64,000 nucleotides of DNA. Source: Ilumatobacter coccineus YM16-304 (GTDB lineage: Bacteria; Actinomycetota; Acidimicrobiia; Acidimicrobiales; Ilumatobacteraceae). The position numbers and the translations under genes are program-made. Shown piece by piece: positions 51,597 through 58,995 of this stretch; within the stretch, counting starts at the first letter, position 1; every line of letters starts with the position of its first letter. Where the stretch lies: the NCBI RefSeq assembly GCF_000348785.1, contig NC_020520.1, positions 124,001-188,000 on the forward strand. Direction: 5' to 3'. The notes beneath the pieces were generated by a model. The model did no database searches, was not told where the DNA came from, and saw only the letters and a list, made by a program, of their open reading frames with translations.

Positions 51597-52864
51597 GTGG
51601 AGAACTCCATGCTGGTGAGGGTCAGCATCACGTCGAGCAGCACGTTGGCACCGGCCTCGAGGTCGGCTGGCTCGGTGTATTCGGTGACGTTGTGGCTGAT
51701 GCCGTTGACGCTCGGCGTGAAGATCATCGCGGTCGGGCAGACCCGAGCGAACATCTGCGCATCGTGACCGGCTCCCGACGGCAGTCGACGCGACGACTGT
51801 CCGGTCCGTTCGGCCGCCTGCTCGACGATGTCGATGACGCGGGGGTCGAACTCGACCGGCTCGAACCGGGCGAGCGTGCGCGAGTCGACCGACACGCCTT
51901 CGCGCTCGGCGGTCTGCTCGACGAAGGCGCGGAAGCGGGCTTCGGCCTCTTGCAAGGTCGCTTCGTCGGTGTTGCGCAGGTCGATGGTCATGGTGGCGAC
52001 CGACGGCACGACGTTGACGAGATTGGGGGTGAGGTCGAGCCGGCCGACGGTGGCGACCTGCGACCCGCCGAGCTCGCGAGTGAGATCGCGGACGAACGTG
52101 GTGATCGCCGCAGCGACGTAGCCGGGGTCGTGGCGCAGGCGCATCGGGGTGGTGCCGGCATGGCACGACTGACCGGTGATCGTGAGCTCGGTCCACGAGA
52201 TGCCCTGCACGCCCTCGACCACACCGATCGTGATGTCTTCGTCTTCGAGGATCGGGCCCTGCTCGATGTGGAGTTCGACGAACGCGTGCGGCACGCGACC
52301 CGGTGTGGGGGCCGCACCGCGATAGCCGATTCGGTCGAGTTCGTCGCCGACGACCGCGCCATCACGGTCTTCGATCTCGAGCGCGTCTTCGAGCGGGAGC
52401 CCGCCGACGTAGACCAGACTGCCGAGCATGTCGGGCGGGAAACGAGCGCCTTCTTCGTCGGTGAACCAGCCGACGGCGAGCGGACGTTCGAGTTCGATGC
52501 CTGCCGCGAGCACCGTCTCGATCACTTCGAGTCCGGCGAGCACGCCGAGGTTGCCGTCGTAGCGGCCTCCGGTGGCGACGGTGTCGATGTGCGACCCGGT
52601 CATCACCGGGGCGAGCGACGGGTCGAACCCTGGCATGGTGGCGATGACGTTGCCGATGCCGTCGATCGAGATGTCGAGACCGAGTTCCTCCATCCAGGTA
52701 CGAACGAGGTCGCGCCCGGCCTTGTCGTCGTCGGTGAGCGCGAGCCGAGCGCAGCCGATCGTGCCGGGGATGGCACCGATCTGACCCAGTTCGTCGAGTC
52801 GCGCAGTGAGCCGGGTGGGGTCGATGGAGAGCTCGCGGCGATCCGCGCCTGTTGTCCCTGGCAC
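51593..52864 (-). CDS. M20-family Zn-dependent amidohydrolase (N-carbamoyl-L-amino-acid hydrolase / allantoate type)
   Basis: This 423-residue metalloenzyme has the expected ligands: GSHIDTVATGGRYDGNLG, FTDEEGARFPPDMLGS, ELHIEQGPILE, CHAGTTPM and SGAGHDAQMFA. The family includes N-carbamoyl-L-amino-acid hydrolases, beta-ureidopropionase and allantoate amidohydrolase, which cannot be separated by eye. It is the first gene of the catabolic operon. The GTG start lies just after a predicted promoter. Confidence 0.88.
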   Translation of the reverse strand: MPGTTGADRRELSIDPTRLTARLDELGQIGAIPGTIGCARLALTDDDKAGRDLVRTWMEELGLDISIDGIGNVIATMPGFDPSLAPVMTGSHIDTVATGGRYDGNLGVLAGLEVIETVLAAGIELERPLAVGWFTDEEGARFPPDMLGSLVYVGGLPLEDALEIEDRDGAVVGDELDRIGYRGAAPTPGRVPHAFVELHIEQGPILEDEDITIGVVEGVQGISWTELTITGQSCHAGTTPMRLRHDPGYVAAAITTFVRDLTRELGGSQVATVGRLDLTPNLVNVVPSVATMTIDLRNTDEATLQEAEARFRAFVEQTAEREGVSVDSRTLARFEPVEFDPRVIDIVEQAAERTGQSSRRLPSGAGHDAQMFARVCPTAMIFTPSVNGISHNVTEYTEPADLEAGANVLLDVMLTLTSMEFST

Positions 52865-52872
52865 GTGCCGAC

Positions 52873-52901
52873 ATTACCACTGGGCCTTAACAAAACGTCA
52901 A
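52873..52901 (-). promoter_or_regulatory. Predicted promoter of the catabolic operon
   Basis: On the minus strand TTGACG (52896-52901) and GGTAAT (52873-52878) are separated by 17 bases, and the GTG start lies eight bases further. The -10 is imperfect. TTAACAAAACG overlaps this region, and a 33-base palindrome lies about 50 bases upstream. Confidence 0.45.
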
Positions 52902-52951
52902 GCAACTCGGGACCTCGAACAGGCCGTGAATCCCGTCACGCCCCGCCCCGC

Positions 52952-52984
52952 CCGGACGCTTTGTCTCAGAGACAAACCGTCCGG
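52952..52984. repeat. 33-base palindrome (copy 3 of 3), at a divergent promoter region
   Basis: Same element as at 3202 and 7028, with one arm mismatch (CCGGACGCTTTGTCTC). Here it lies upstream of both flanking genes, 87 bases before the M20 hydrolase start and 18 before the small gene at 53003, so terminating two genes cannot be its job here. Confidence 0.88.
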
Positions 52985-53002
52985 TGGGCGTAGTCTGGGC
53001 GG

Positions 53003-53242
53003 GTGAGCAACGCCCGTCTCGAAGTCCTGGTCGAGCCGTTCAAGGAGAACGAGCCCGGTCCGCACGTCGACGCCGCTGTCGCCGCGATCGAGGCCGCTGG
53101 CCTCACCGCCGACATGGGTCCGTTCGCCACCACGGCCGAAGGCGATGTCGACGCGGTGGTCGCAGCAGCATCGACACTGTTGCGTGCCAGCCTCGACGCC
53201 GGCGCCACCGCCATCCAGTTCCGCCTCGAACGCTGCGACTGA
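53003..53242 (+). CDS. Small thiamine-binding-like (YkoF/MTH1187) protein
   Basis: This 79-residue protein has the ferredoxin-like beta-alpha-beta pattern of the YkoF/MTH1187 group: LEVLVEPFKENEPGPHVDAAVAAIEAAGL and DVDAVVAAASTLLRASLDAGATAIQFRLER. Such single domains bind thiamine-like ligands as dimers, but this copy is short and the assignment is moderate. TAGTCT ends six bases before the GTG start, predicting a leaderless message. Confidence 0.65.
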   Translation: MSNARLEVLVEPFKENEPGPHVDAAVAAIEAAGLTADMGPFATTAEGDVDAVVAAASTLLRASLDAGATAIQFRLERCD

Positions 53243-53284
53243 ACGCCGGCGCGGCTCGCGCTCGGGGTCGGCGTCCCGGAAGGG

Positions 53285-54376
53285 CTACTCGTAGTAGCCG
53301 ACGATGTCGAGGATGAAGTCGGCGCTGCCGTTGCCACCGCAGAACACGCGCTGCAATCGGTCGCCGTCGACCTTCACGGTGCTGCCGTTGTTGACCGACT
53401 CGTCGGCGACTCCCCAGTTGAGGCTCGCCGCGGTGACCTCGGCGACGCCCGACGGTGCGATGAACAAGAACCCGCTCCCCGTCGTGTTGGTGACGGCGAG
53501 GTTGTAGGCGACCGCGGTGACGCCGACCGGAATCGCGCCGACATCGATGACGGTTCCCGTGCGGACGTCGCGTGCGTCGGCGATCGAGACCAGTCGCTGA
53601 TCGCCCGAGCGGATCGGCCCCTCGGCGGTGAACCGACTGTCGTACACCCTCGTCGGAGCGATCGGGACGAACGCACCGGCCGTCCGGAACCCACTGATGC
53701 GTCGCCACTCCCCGGGCGTGCCCCGGTCGACGCAATACCAGAGTTCGCCGTTGGTGTCGGCGACGAGTTCGCCGGGGGTGTGCTCTTTCGTGTCGCTGCG
53801 CGGGTCGTCGAGCAGCGGCCGCACCCAGATGTTGGACCGGGGCGCCTGCTTGCCGGGCACGGTCTGGGGATACGCGACCAACGCATGACCGCTCTCGACG
53901 CTGGTGGTCGACGTCTCGGTGTGACCGACCACGCCGTTGTAGACGTCGGAGCCGGTGGCGAACCCGCCGATCGCGGCCTCGATGTCGATCTCCTTCGGCT
54001 CGTCGGCCACGGAGAGGACGCTCGTGTTGGGTTGCGTGGTTCCGCCGAAGAGCAACGTCGCTTCCGTCGCGGAGTTCTGGGCCCCGGCGACGAGGGCGTC
54101 GCCGTCGGCGGCAGCGACGGGCCGAGCGATGAGCGGCGCAGCGATCGCGGCTCCCGCTGCGGTCGCGCCGAGTCGCTGCAGCATCTTGCGGCGGCTCGAC
54201 GAGATCTCGGTGGCGGCGGCCGTTGGCGCTCGGTCGGGGACGTCTCGGTGCTCGTCGAAACCGTCGACACGACGTCGAAGCGACTCGATCTCTCGGCGCT
54301 GTTCGACGAGCAGTGCGAGGAGTTGCTCGGTCGTCGGCTCGGTGGTGGTGCGGGTGGGATCAGTTGTCGGTTCCAC
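53285..54376 (-). CDS. Tat-exported surface protein with one beta module
   Basis: This 363-residue protein has a polar start with a short coiled-coil (EQLLALLVEQRREIESLRRRV). A twin-arginine signal follows at about residue 60 (SSRRKMLQRLGATAAGAAIAAPLIARPVAAA). The exported part ends with a module beginning FVPIAPTRVYDSRFTAEG and ending ILDIVGYYE, the same fold type as the three modules in the protein at 30205. It is likely cell-surface. A GTG start at 54376 is chosen to avoid the divergent phosphatase promoter. Function is unknown. Confidence 0.75.
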   Translation of the reverse strand: MEPTTDPTRTTTEPTTEQLLALLVEQRREIESLRRRVDGFDEHRDVPDRAPTAAATEISSSRRKMLQRLGATAAGAAIAAPLIARPVAAADGDALVAGAQNSATEATLLFGGTTQPNTSVLSVADEPKEIDIEAAIGGFATGSDVYNGVVGHTETSTTSVESGHALVAYPQTVPGKQAPRSNIWVRPLLDDPRSDTKEHTPGELVADTNGELWYCVDRGTPGEWRRISGFRTAGAFVPIAPTRVYDSRFTAEGPIRSGDQRLVSIADARDVRTGTVIDVGAIPVGVTAVAYNLAVTNTTGSGFLFIAPSGVAEVTAASLNWGVADESVNNGSTVKVDGDRLQRVFCGGNGSADFILDIVGYYE

Positions 54377-54466
54377 ATGTTGGGACTGCCCGGCGTGGGC
54401 GCCGTTCAAACGCGCGCCGGCCCCGATCCGAGCGACGAACCGCCCTGCGGTGCGAGGATGATGCCC

Positions 54467-55075
54467 ATGAGCTCGGCGCAACTCCTCGTCATCCGACACG
54501 GCCAGACCGAGTGGTCACGGATGGGGAAACACACCGGGCGCACCGACATCCCGCTGACCGACGTCGGACGCGACGAAGCCCGAGCCGCGTCACGCACGTT
54601 GGCCGGGTGGAACCTCGAACGGGCGTACAGCAGCCCGCTGATCCGAGCACGCGAAACCGCCGAGCTGGTTCGGCCTGCGTGCGGCCTCGAGATCGACGAC
54701 CGCCTCGTCGAATGGGATTACGGCGTGTACGAAGGCGAGACCACGCCAGAGTCGCGCGAGCGCATTCCCGACTGGTCGGTGTGGACCCACGAGATCATCG
54801 ACGGTGAGTCGGTCGACGAGGTCGGCGCTCGCGCCGATGCGTTCATCGAGCGCTTCGACGCCGAGGTCCCCGACGGCAACGGTGTCGTCTTCGCGCACGG
54901 TCACTTCCTCGCGATCCTCATCGCTCGGTGGTGTGGCCTGCCAGCGGTCGAAGGTCGCCGGTTTGCGCTCGCCACGGCAACGGTGAGCCTGCTCGGCAGC
55001 CACCGCGAAGACCGCGTGATCCGGGCGCTCAACCATCGCTGCGGCGACGCCCTCGACCCGCCCTCGCGCACCTGA
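54467..55075 (+). CDS. Histidine phosphatase (phosphoglycerate mutase-like)
   Basis: This 202-residue protein has the phosphohistidine motif VIRHGQTEWS at its start, SSPLIRARETAE, and the second catalytic His in VFAHGHFLAIL. It hydrolyses a phosphate ester; mutase, cobalamin-pathway and small-molecule phosphatase roles cannot be separated. Three candidate ATGs lie at 54458-54467; GAGG gives the best spacing to the last. Confidence 0.87.
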   Translation: MSSAQLLVIRHGQTEWSRMGKHTGRTDIPLTDVGRDEARAASRTLAGWNLERAYSSPLIRARETAELVRPACGLEIDDRLVEWDYGVYEGETTPESRERIPDWSVWTHEIIDGESVDEVGARADAFIERFDAEVPDGNGVVFAHGHFLAILIARWCGLPAVEGRRFALATATVSLLGSHREDRVIRALNHRCGDALDPPSRT

Positions 55076-55136
55076 CCGGAGTTGGTTACGTCGCTCCGGG
55101 AGCGATGTCATCAACTCGCTACGCGAGACTGGCGGC

Positions 55137-56876
55137 ATGCATGATCTCGTGATCCGCAACGGCCGACTCGTCGACGGAACCGGTGCCGCGCCGGCCGATG
55201 GGATGAGCGTCGCGGTCGACGGCAACGTCATCACCGCCGTCGCGCCCGATGCCGAAGTCGGCCCCGGAACACGAGAGATCGACGCGCAGGGCAAGATCAT
55301 CACGCCAGGCTTCGTCGACATCCACACGCACTACGACGGCCAGGCCACCTGGGACAGCGAGCTCGAACCATCGACCCCGCACGGCGTCACCACCGTCGTG
55401 ATGGGCAACTGTGGCGTCGGTTTCGCCCCGGCCAAGCCTGACGAGCACGACTTCCTGATCGAGCTGATGGAAGGTGTCGAAGACATCCCGGGTGCCGCGT
55501 TGAGCGAAGGCATCTCATGGAACTGGGAGAGCTTCCCCGAGTACCTCGACGAACTCGAACGCGGTGAGTACGCCGCCGACATCGCGGCGATGATCGCCCA
55601 CGGTCCGCTGCGCGCGTACGTCATGGGCAAGCGTGGCGCCGACAACGAACCGGCCACGTCCGACGACATCGCCGAGATGGCGCAACTCGTCAACGAGGCC
55701 GTCGAGGCCGGCGCGATGGGCTTCTCCACGAGTCGCACGATCGGGCACCGCGCGATGAACGGCGAACCCGTGCCGGGCACGTTCGCGGCCGAAGACGAGT
55801 TGTTCACGATCGGGCGCGCGATGGCGCGCGCCGGCAAGGGCGTCTTCGAAGTGGCACCCGCCGGGCTCGGCGGCGAAGACCTCGTCGCACCCAAGAAGGA
55901 GATCGACTGGATCTGCCGTCTGGCCGACGACATCGGCCGACCGGTCACGTGGCTGATGCTGCAGAACATGGTCGAGCCCGACGAGTGGAAAGAGCTCATG
56001 GAGCGCTCGCAGGAAGCGCAGGACGCCGGCCATCAGGTGATCCCGCAGGTGGCCGGCCGTCCGTTCGGCATCCTCATCGGCCTGTCGACCAAGCACCGCT
56101 TCAAAGACATGCCGTCGTTCGCACCGTTGCGCGACCTCTCGTTCGCCGAACAGGCGGAAGCAATGGGTGACCCCGAGTTGAAGGCGCGTCTCATCGCCGA
56201 GTCGACCCAGGTGATGGAGAGCATCAAGGACTCCCAGCCGATGGCGTACCAGGTGGTCAGTTCGTACGAGCGCCAGTACCTGCTCGGCGATCCGGTCGAC
56301 TACGAGCCCACCCCCGATCGCAGCATCGCCGCGCTGGCCGAGCAGCACGGCGTCGAGCCGATCGAGGAACTGTACGAACGCCTCCGTGACCGTGAAGGCC
56401 GAGCGCTGATGATGATGCCGTTCCTCGGCTACGCGCACGGCAACGGCGACGCGCTCCATGAGATGCTCACCCATCCGGCGGCCGTGCTCGGCTTGGCCGA
56501 TGGCGGCGCTCACGCCAACTTCATCTGCGACGCGTCGACGCCGACCTGGATGCTGACCCACTGGGTGCGTGACCGCGAGCGGGGCCCGCGTCTGCCGCTC
56601 GAACACGTCATCAAGAAGATGACCGCCGACACCGCTGCGTTGTTCGGCTTCACCGATCGCGGCGTGGTCGAGGTCGGCAAGCGCGCCGACCTCAACGTGA
56701 TCGACTTCGACAACCTGCAGCTTCGCGAACCACACCTCGTCGCCGACCTTCCGGCCGGCGGTACTCGGCTGCTCCAGGCCGCCGAGGGCTACACCGCCAC
56801 GATCGTCGGCGGCCAGGTGACCCGCGAGAACGACGCCTTCACCGGCGCCCGCCCCGGCCGCCTCGTCCGCAGCTGA
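55137..56876 (+). CDS. N-acyl-D-amino-acid deacylase-type amidohydrolase
   Basis: This 579-residue metal-dependent amidohydrolase has the N-terminal beta-sandwich (DLVIRNGRLVDGTG), the HxH site GFVDIHTHYDGQATWD, the D-aminoacylase-type cysteine in MGNCGVGFAP, and the late Asp in LADGGAHANF, followed by KRADLNVIDFDNL. D-aminoacylases free D-amino acids from N-acyl forms; other substrates are possible. GAGACT ends six bases before the ATG. A Lin0512-type gene and a hydrolase gene follow on the same strand. Confidence 0.87.
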   Translation: MHDLVIRNGRLVDGTGAAPADGMSVAVDGNVITAVAPDAEVGPGTREIDAQGKIITPGFVDIHTHYDGQATWDSELEPSTPHGVTTVVMGNCGVGFAPAKPDEHDFLIELMEGVEDIPGAALSEGISWNWESFPEYLDELERGEYAADIAAMIAHGPLRAYVMGKRGADNEPATSDDIAEMAQLVNEAVEAGAMGFSTSRTIGHRAMNGEPVPGTFAAEDELFTIGRAMARAGKGVFEVAPAGLGGEDLVAPKKEIDWICRLADDIGRPVTWLMLQNMVEPDEWKELMERSQEAQDAGHQVIPQVAGRPFGILIGLSTKHRFKDMPSFAPLRDLSFAEQAEAMGDPELKARLIAESTQVMESIKDSQPMAYQVVSSYERQYLLGDPVDYEPTPDRSIAALAEQHGVEPIEELYERLRDREGRALMMMPFLGYAHGNGDALHEMLTHPAAVLGLADGGAHANFICDASTPTWMLTHWVRDRERGPRLPLEHVIKKMTADTAALFGFTDRGVVEVGKRADLNVIDFDNLQLREPHLVADLPAGGTRLLQAAEGYTATIVGGQVTRENDAFTGARPGRLVRS

Positions 56877-56975
56877 GTCTCGCTAGATCGTTCGTCGCCG
56901 GCCGGCACGACGGTCGGCGACCGGCCGCGACGACCGAGGAGATGGGGCGGCAGGTGCGTGGTTAGTGTCGGCGCC

Positions 56976-57329
56976 ATGGCGTTGGTGCGTTGGGTGACCG
57001 AGATGGGCATGGGCGTCGACGTCCATGGCGGCGACTACACGAAGGCGGCGCGTCGAGCGGTGTCGGATGCGATCCGGCACAGCAGCCTCAACTTCTTCGA
57101 CGCCGCCGGCAAGACGCCACACGACATGCAGATCGAAGCGATCATCGCGGTGAATGATCCCGACGCGCTCGACATCGAGGCGATCGCCGCAGAGCTTCCG
57201 TACGGAACGGTCACCGTGTCGCCTCGCTCGGGCGGCGTCGACGTGCCCGGCCCCACACGCGCCGACGGGACCCACGACCTGATGGTCGTCGCCAACGCGG
57301 TGATCCTCGTGAGCTTCCCGGAGGACTGA
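56976..57329 (+). CDS. Lin0512 family protein
   Basis: This 117-residue protein matches the Lin0512 family: EMGMGVDVHGGDYTKAARRAVSDAIRHSSL and MVVANAVILVSF. The fold is distantly related to ring-opening amidohydrolases. Function is unknown. TAGTGT lies seven bases before the ATG. It sits between two hydrolase genes, six bases before the next start, suggesting a joint role in degrading a cyclic amide. Confidence 0.82.
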   Translation: MALVRWVTEMGMGVDVHGGDYTKAARRAVSDAIRHSSLNFFDAAGKTPHDMQIEAIIAVNDPDALDIEAIAAELPYGTVTVSPRSGGVDVPGPTRADGTHDLMVVANAVILVSFPED

Positions 57330-57335
57330 TCGGGC

Positions 57336-58145
57336 ATGGCGGTCGTGACGCTGAACGGCATCGACATCCACCACGAGGTGTACGGCGATGTCGGCGACCC
57401 GTGGGTGCTCAACATCGGTGGGAGCGGCGGCGATCTACGTCGCACCTTCCCGGATCGGTCTCCGCTCAACAAACACTTCCGAGTCGTCCACTACGACCAG
57501 CGCGGCCTCGGCCAGACGACCTCGCCGGTGACCGACTACACGATGGCCGACTACGCCGACGATGCCGCCGCGCTCATCGCGGAGGTGGCCGGTTCGCCGT
57601 GCCACGTGGTCGGGACGAGTTTCGGTGGCATGGTCGCGTTGAACCTCGCGGTTCGGCACCCGCACCTCGTCGACAAGCTCGTGCTGCTGTGCACCTCGCC
57701 GGGCGGCGACCACCCGTCGTACCCGCTGCACGAACTCGCCGCGATGGACGTCGACCAGTCGTTCCCGATCCGAATGCGGAACATGGACACTCGGTGGGAT
57801 CCCGACGCCGACGATCCGATTCCCGGACTCGGCGTCGTGTACGACATCGTCGCCGAGCAAGCGCGGAACCCGGCGACGGGTGCTGAGGCCGACGGCGCAC
57901 GTCGACAGTTGGAGGCTCGCAGCCACCACGACGTGGTCGATCAACTCGGCACGATCGGGCACGACACGTTGATCTGCGCTGGCCGTTTCGACGGAACGGC
58001 CCCGCTCGCCAACGCCGAGTTCACGGCCGAACGTATGCCCTCGGCTCGTCTCGAGGTCTTCGACGGTGGACACCTGTTGATGTTCCAGGATCGCCGAGTG
58101 TTCCCGACCGTCATCGAGTTCCTCCAGGGCTCGCCCACGACGTGA
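57336..58145 (+). CDS. Alpha/beta hydrolase
   Basis: This 269-residue hydrolase has the catalytic triad: nucleophile Ser in VVGTSFGGM, Asp in CAGRFDGTAP and His in GGHLLMF. The oxyanion-hole segment is LNIGGSGGDL and YDQRGLGQT is typical. The substrate is unknown. It starts six bases after the Lin0512 gene and shares its transcript. Its stop codon lies inside a strong terminator stem. Confidence 0.9.
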   Translation: MAVVTLNGIDIHHEVYGDVGDPWVLNIGGSGGDLRRTFPDRSPLNKHFRVVHYDQRGLGQTTSPVTDYTMADYADDAAALIAEVAGSPCHVVGTSFGGMVALNLAVRHPHLVDKLVLLCTSPGGDHPSYPLHELAAMDVDQSFPIRMRNMDTRWDPDADDPIPGLGVVYDIVAEQARNPATGAEADGARRQLEARSHHDVVDQLGTIGHDTLICAGRFDGTAPLANAEFTAERMPSARLEVFDGGHLLMFQDRRVFPTVIEFLQGSPTT

Positions 58146-58180
58146 CACGGCCCCGGTGACGAATCACCGGGGCCGTGTCA
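58143..58180 (+). terminator. Perfect 17-base stem terminator
   Basis: TGACACGGCCCCGGTGA and its exact reverse complement flank a CGAA loop. The first three bases are the stop codon of the alpha/beta hydrolase. No T-run follows, but the stem is unusually strong. Confidence 0.8.
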
Positions 58181-58237
58181 GACCGATTGCTCGGCCGGGG
58201 GAAAGGGTGTGTCGAGTTGCGTCGAGCGACGTCGTCG

Positions 58238-58786
58238 TCAGGCGGGGGCGACGACCTGGACGTCGAGTTCGAGTGCGACGTTGTCGGAGATCATCACCTT
58301 GTCGCCGCCGAGCGGCATGTTGAACTCGATGCCGAAGTCCTTGCGTGACAGCGACCCGGTCGCCGAGAAACCGGCCCGGGTGGACTGGTCGGCGGGGTTC
58401 GGCGACGTGCCGAAGAACTCGACGTCGAGCTCGACCGGCTGCGTGTGACCGTTGAGGGTGAGGTCGCCGGTCATCGTGTAGTTCTCGCCGTCGCCGGTGA
58501 TCGCGGTGGAGGTGAAGGTCATCTTCGGGTTGGTCTCGGTGTTGAAGAAATCGCTCGACTGGAGGTGCCCGTCGCGGTCGGTGTTGCCGGTGGCGACCGA
58601 GGCGAGACCGATCTCGGTGCTGACGGTGCTCGATGCCAGATCGTCACCGACGACGAGGGCGCCGCTGACGTCGTCGAAGCGTCCACGGACCTTCGACAGA
58701 CCGAGGTGGCGGACGGTGAAGCCGACCGTCGTGTGAGCGGGGTCGATGGTCCAGGTGCCGGCGGTGAGGGGAAGATTGGTTGTCAT
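58238..58786 (-). CDS. YceI family protein
   Basis: This 182-residue lipocalin-like protein matches YceI: GTWTIDPAHTTVGFTVRHLGLSKVRGRFDDVSG, SDFFNTETNPKMTFTST and LTLNGHTQPVELDVEF. There is no signal peptide, so it is cytoplasmic here. The family binds isoprenoid-like ligands. The ATG at 58786 follows TAGAAT by seven bases; the upstream frame through the palindrome array is not coding. Confidence 0.9.
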   Translation of the reverse strand: MTTNLPLTAGTWTIDPAHTTVGFTVRHLGLSKVRGRFDDVSGALVVGDDLASSTVSTEIGLASVATGNTDRDGHLQSSDFFNTETNPKMTFTSTAITGDGENYTMTGDLTLNGHTQPVELDVEFFGTSPNPADQSTRAGFSATGSLSRKDFGIEFNMPLGGDKVMISDNVALELDVQVVAPA

Positions 58787-58793
58787 GTCAATC

Positions 58794-58821
58794 ATTCTAC
58801 GTGCATTAGTTGCGACCACAA
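58794..58821 (-). promoter_or_regulatory. Predicted yceI promoter
   Basis: On the minus strand TTGTGG (58816-58821) and TAGAAT (58794-58799) are separated by 16 bases; the start codon follows seven bases later. A small dyad, GTTG and CAAC, overlaps the -35. Confidence 0.5.
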
Positions 58822-58856
58822 CAAATGACTGAGTGTCACCGGTCACGCCCCCTCGC

Positions 58857-58957
58857 GACGACATCTGGCCTGGGCAGAAATCATCCTCTGGCGACGACAT
58901 TTGGCCTGGGCAGAAATCATCCCCTCGCGACGACATTTGGCCTGGGCAGAAATCGTC
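58857..58957. repeat. Array of three 29-base palindromic repeats
   Basis: Units at 58857-58885, 58893-58921 and 58929-58957 have a 36-base period and core GGCCTGGGCAGAAATC, the reverse complement of the array at 34288. Spacers are 7 bases of the form CCTCGC. The array lies between the start of yceI and the stop of the LPXTG protein gene, again directly downstream of a minus-strand gene. Confidence 0.9.
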
Positions 58958-58995
58958 GCGTCCGGCCGCCGATTCCTCGGCGGCCGGACGACGGG

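Noticed and set aside
58787-58936. Extension of YceI with repeated DDFCPGQ peptides
   Set aside because: This too is a translation of a palindromic array; the family start is the Met at 58786.
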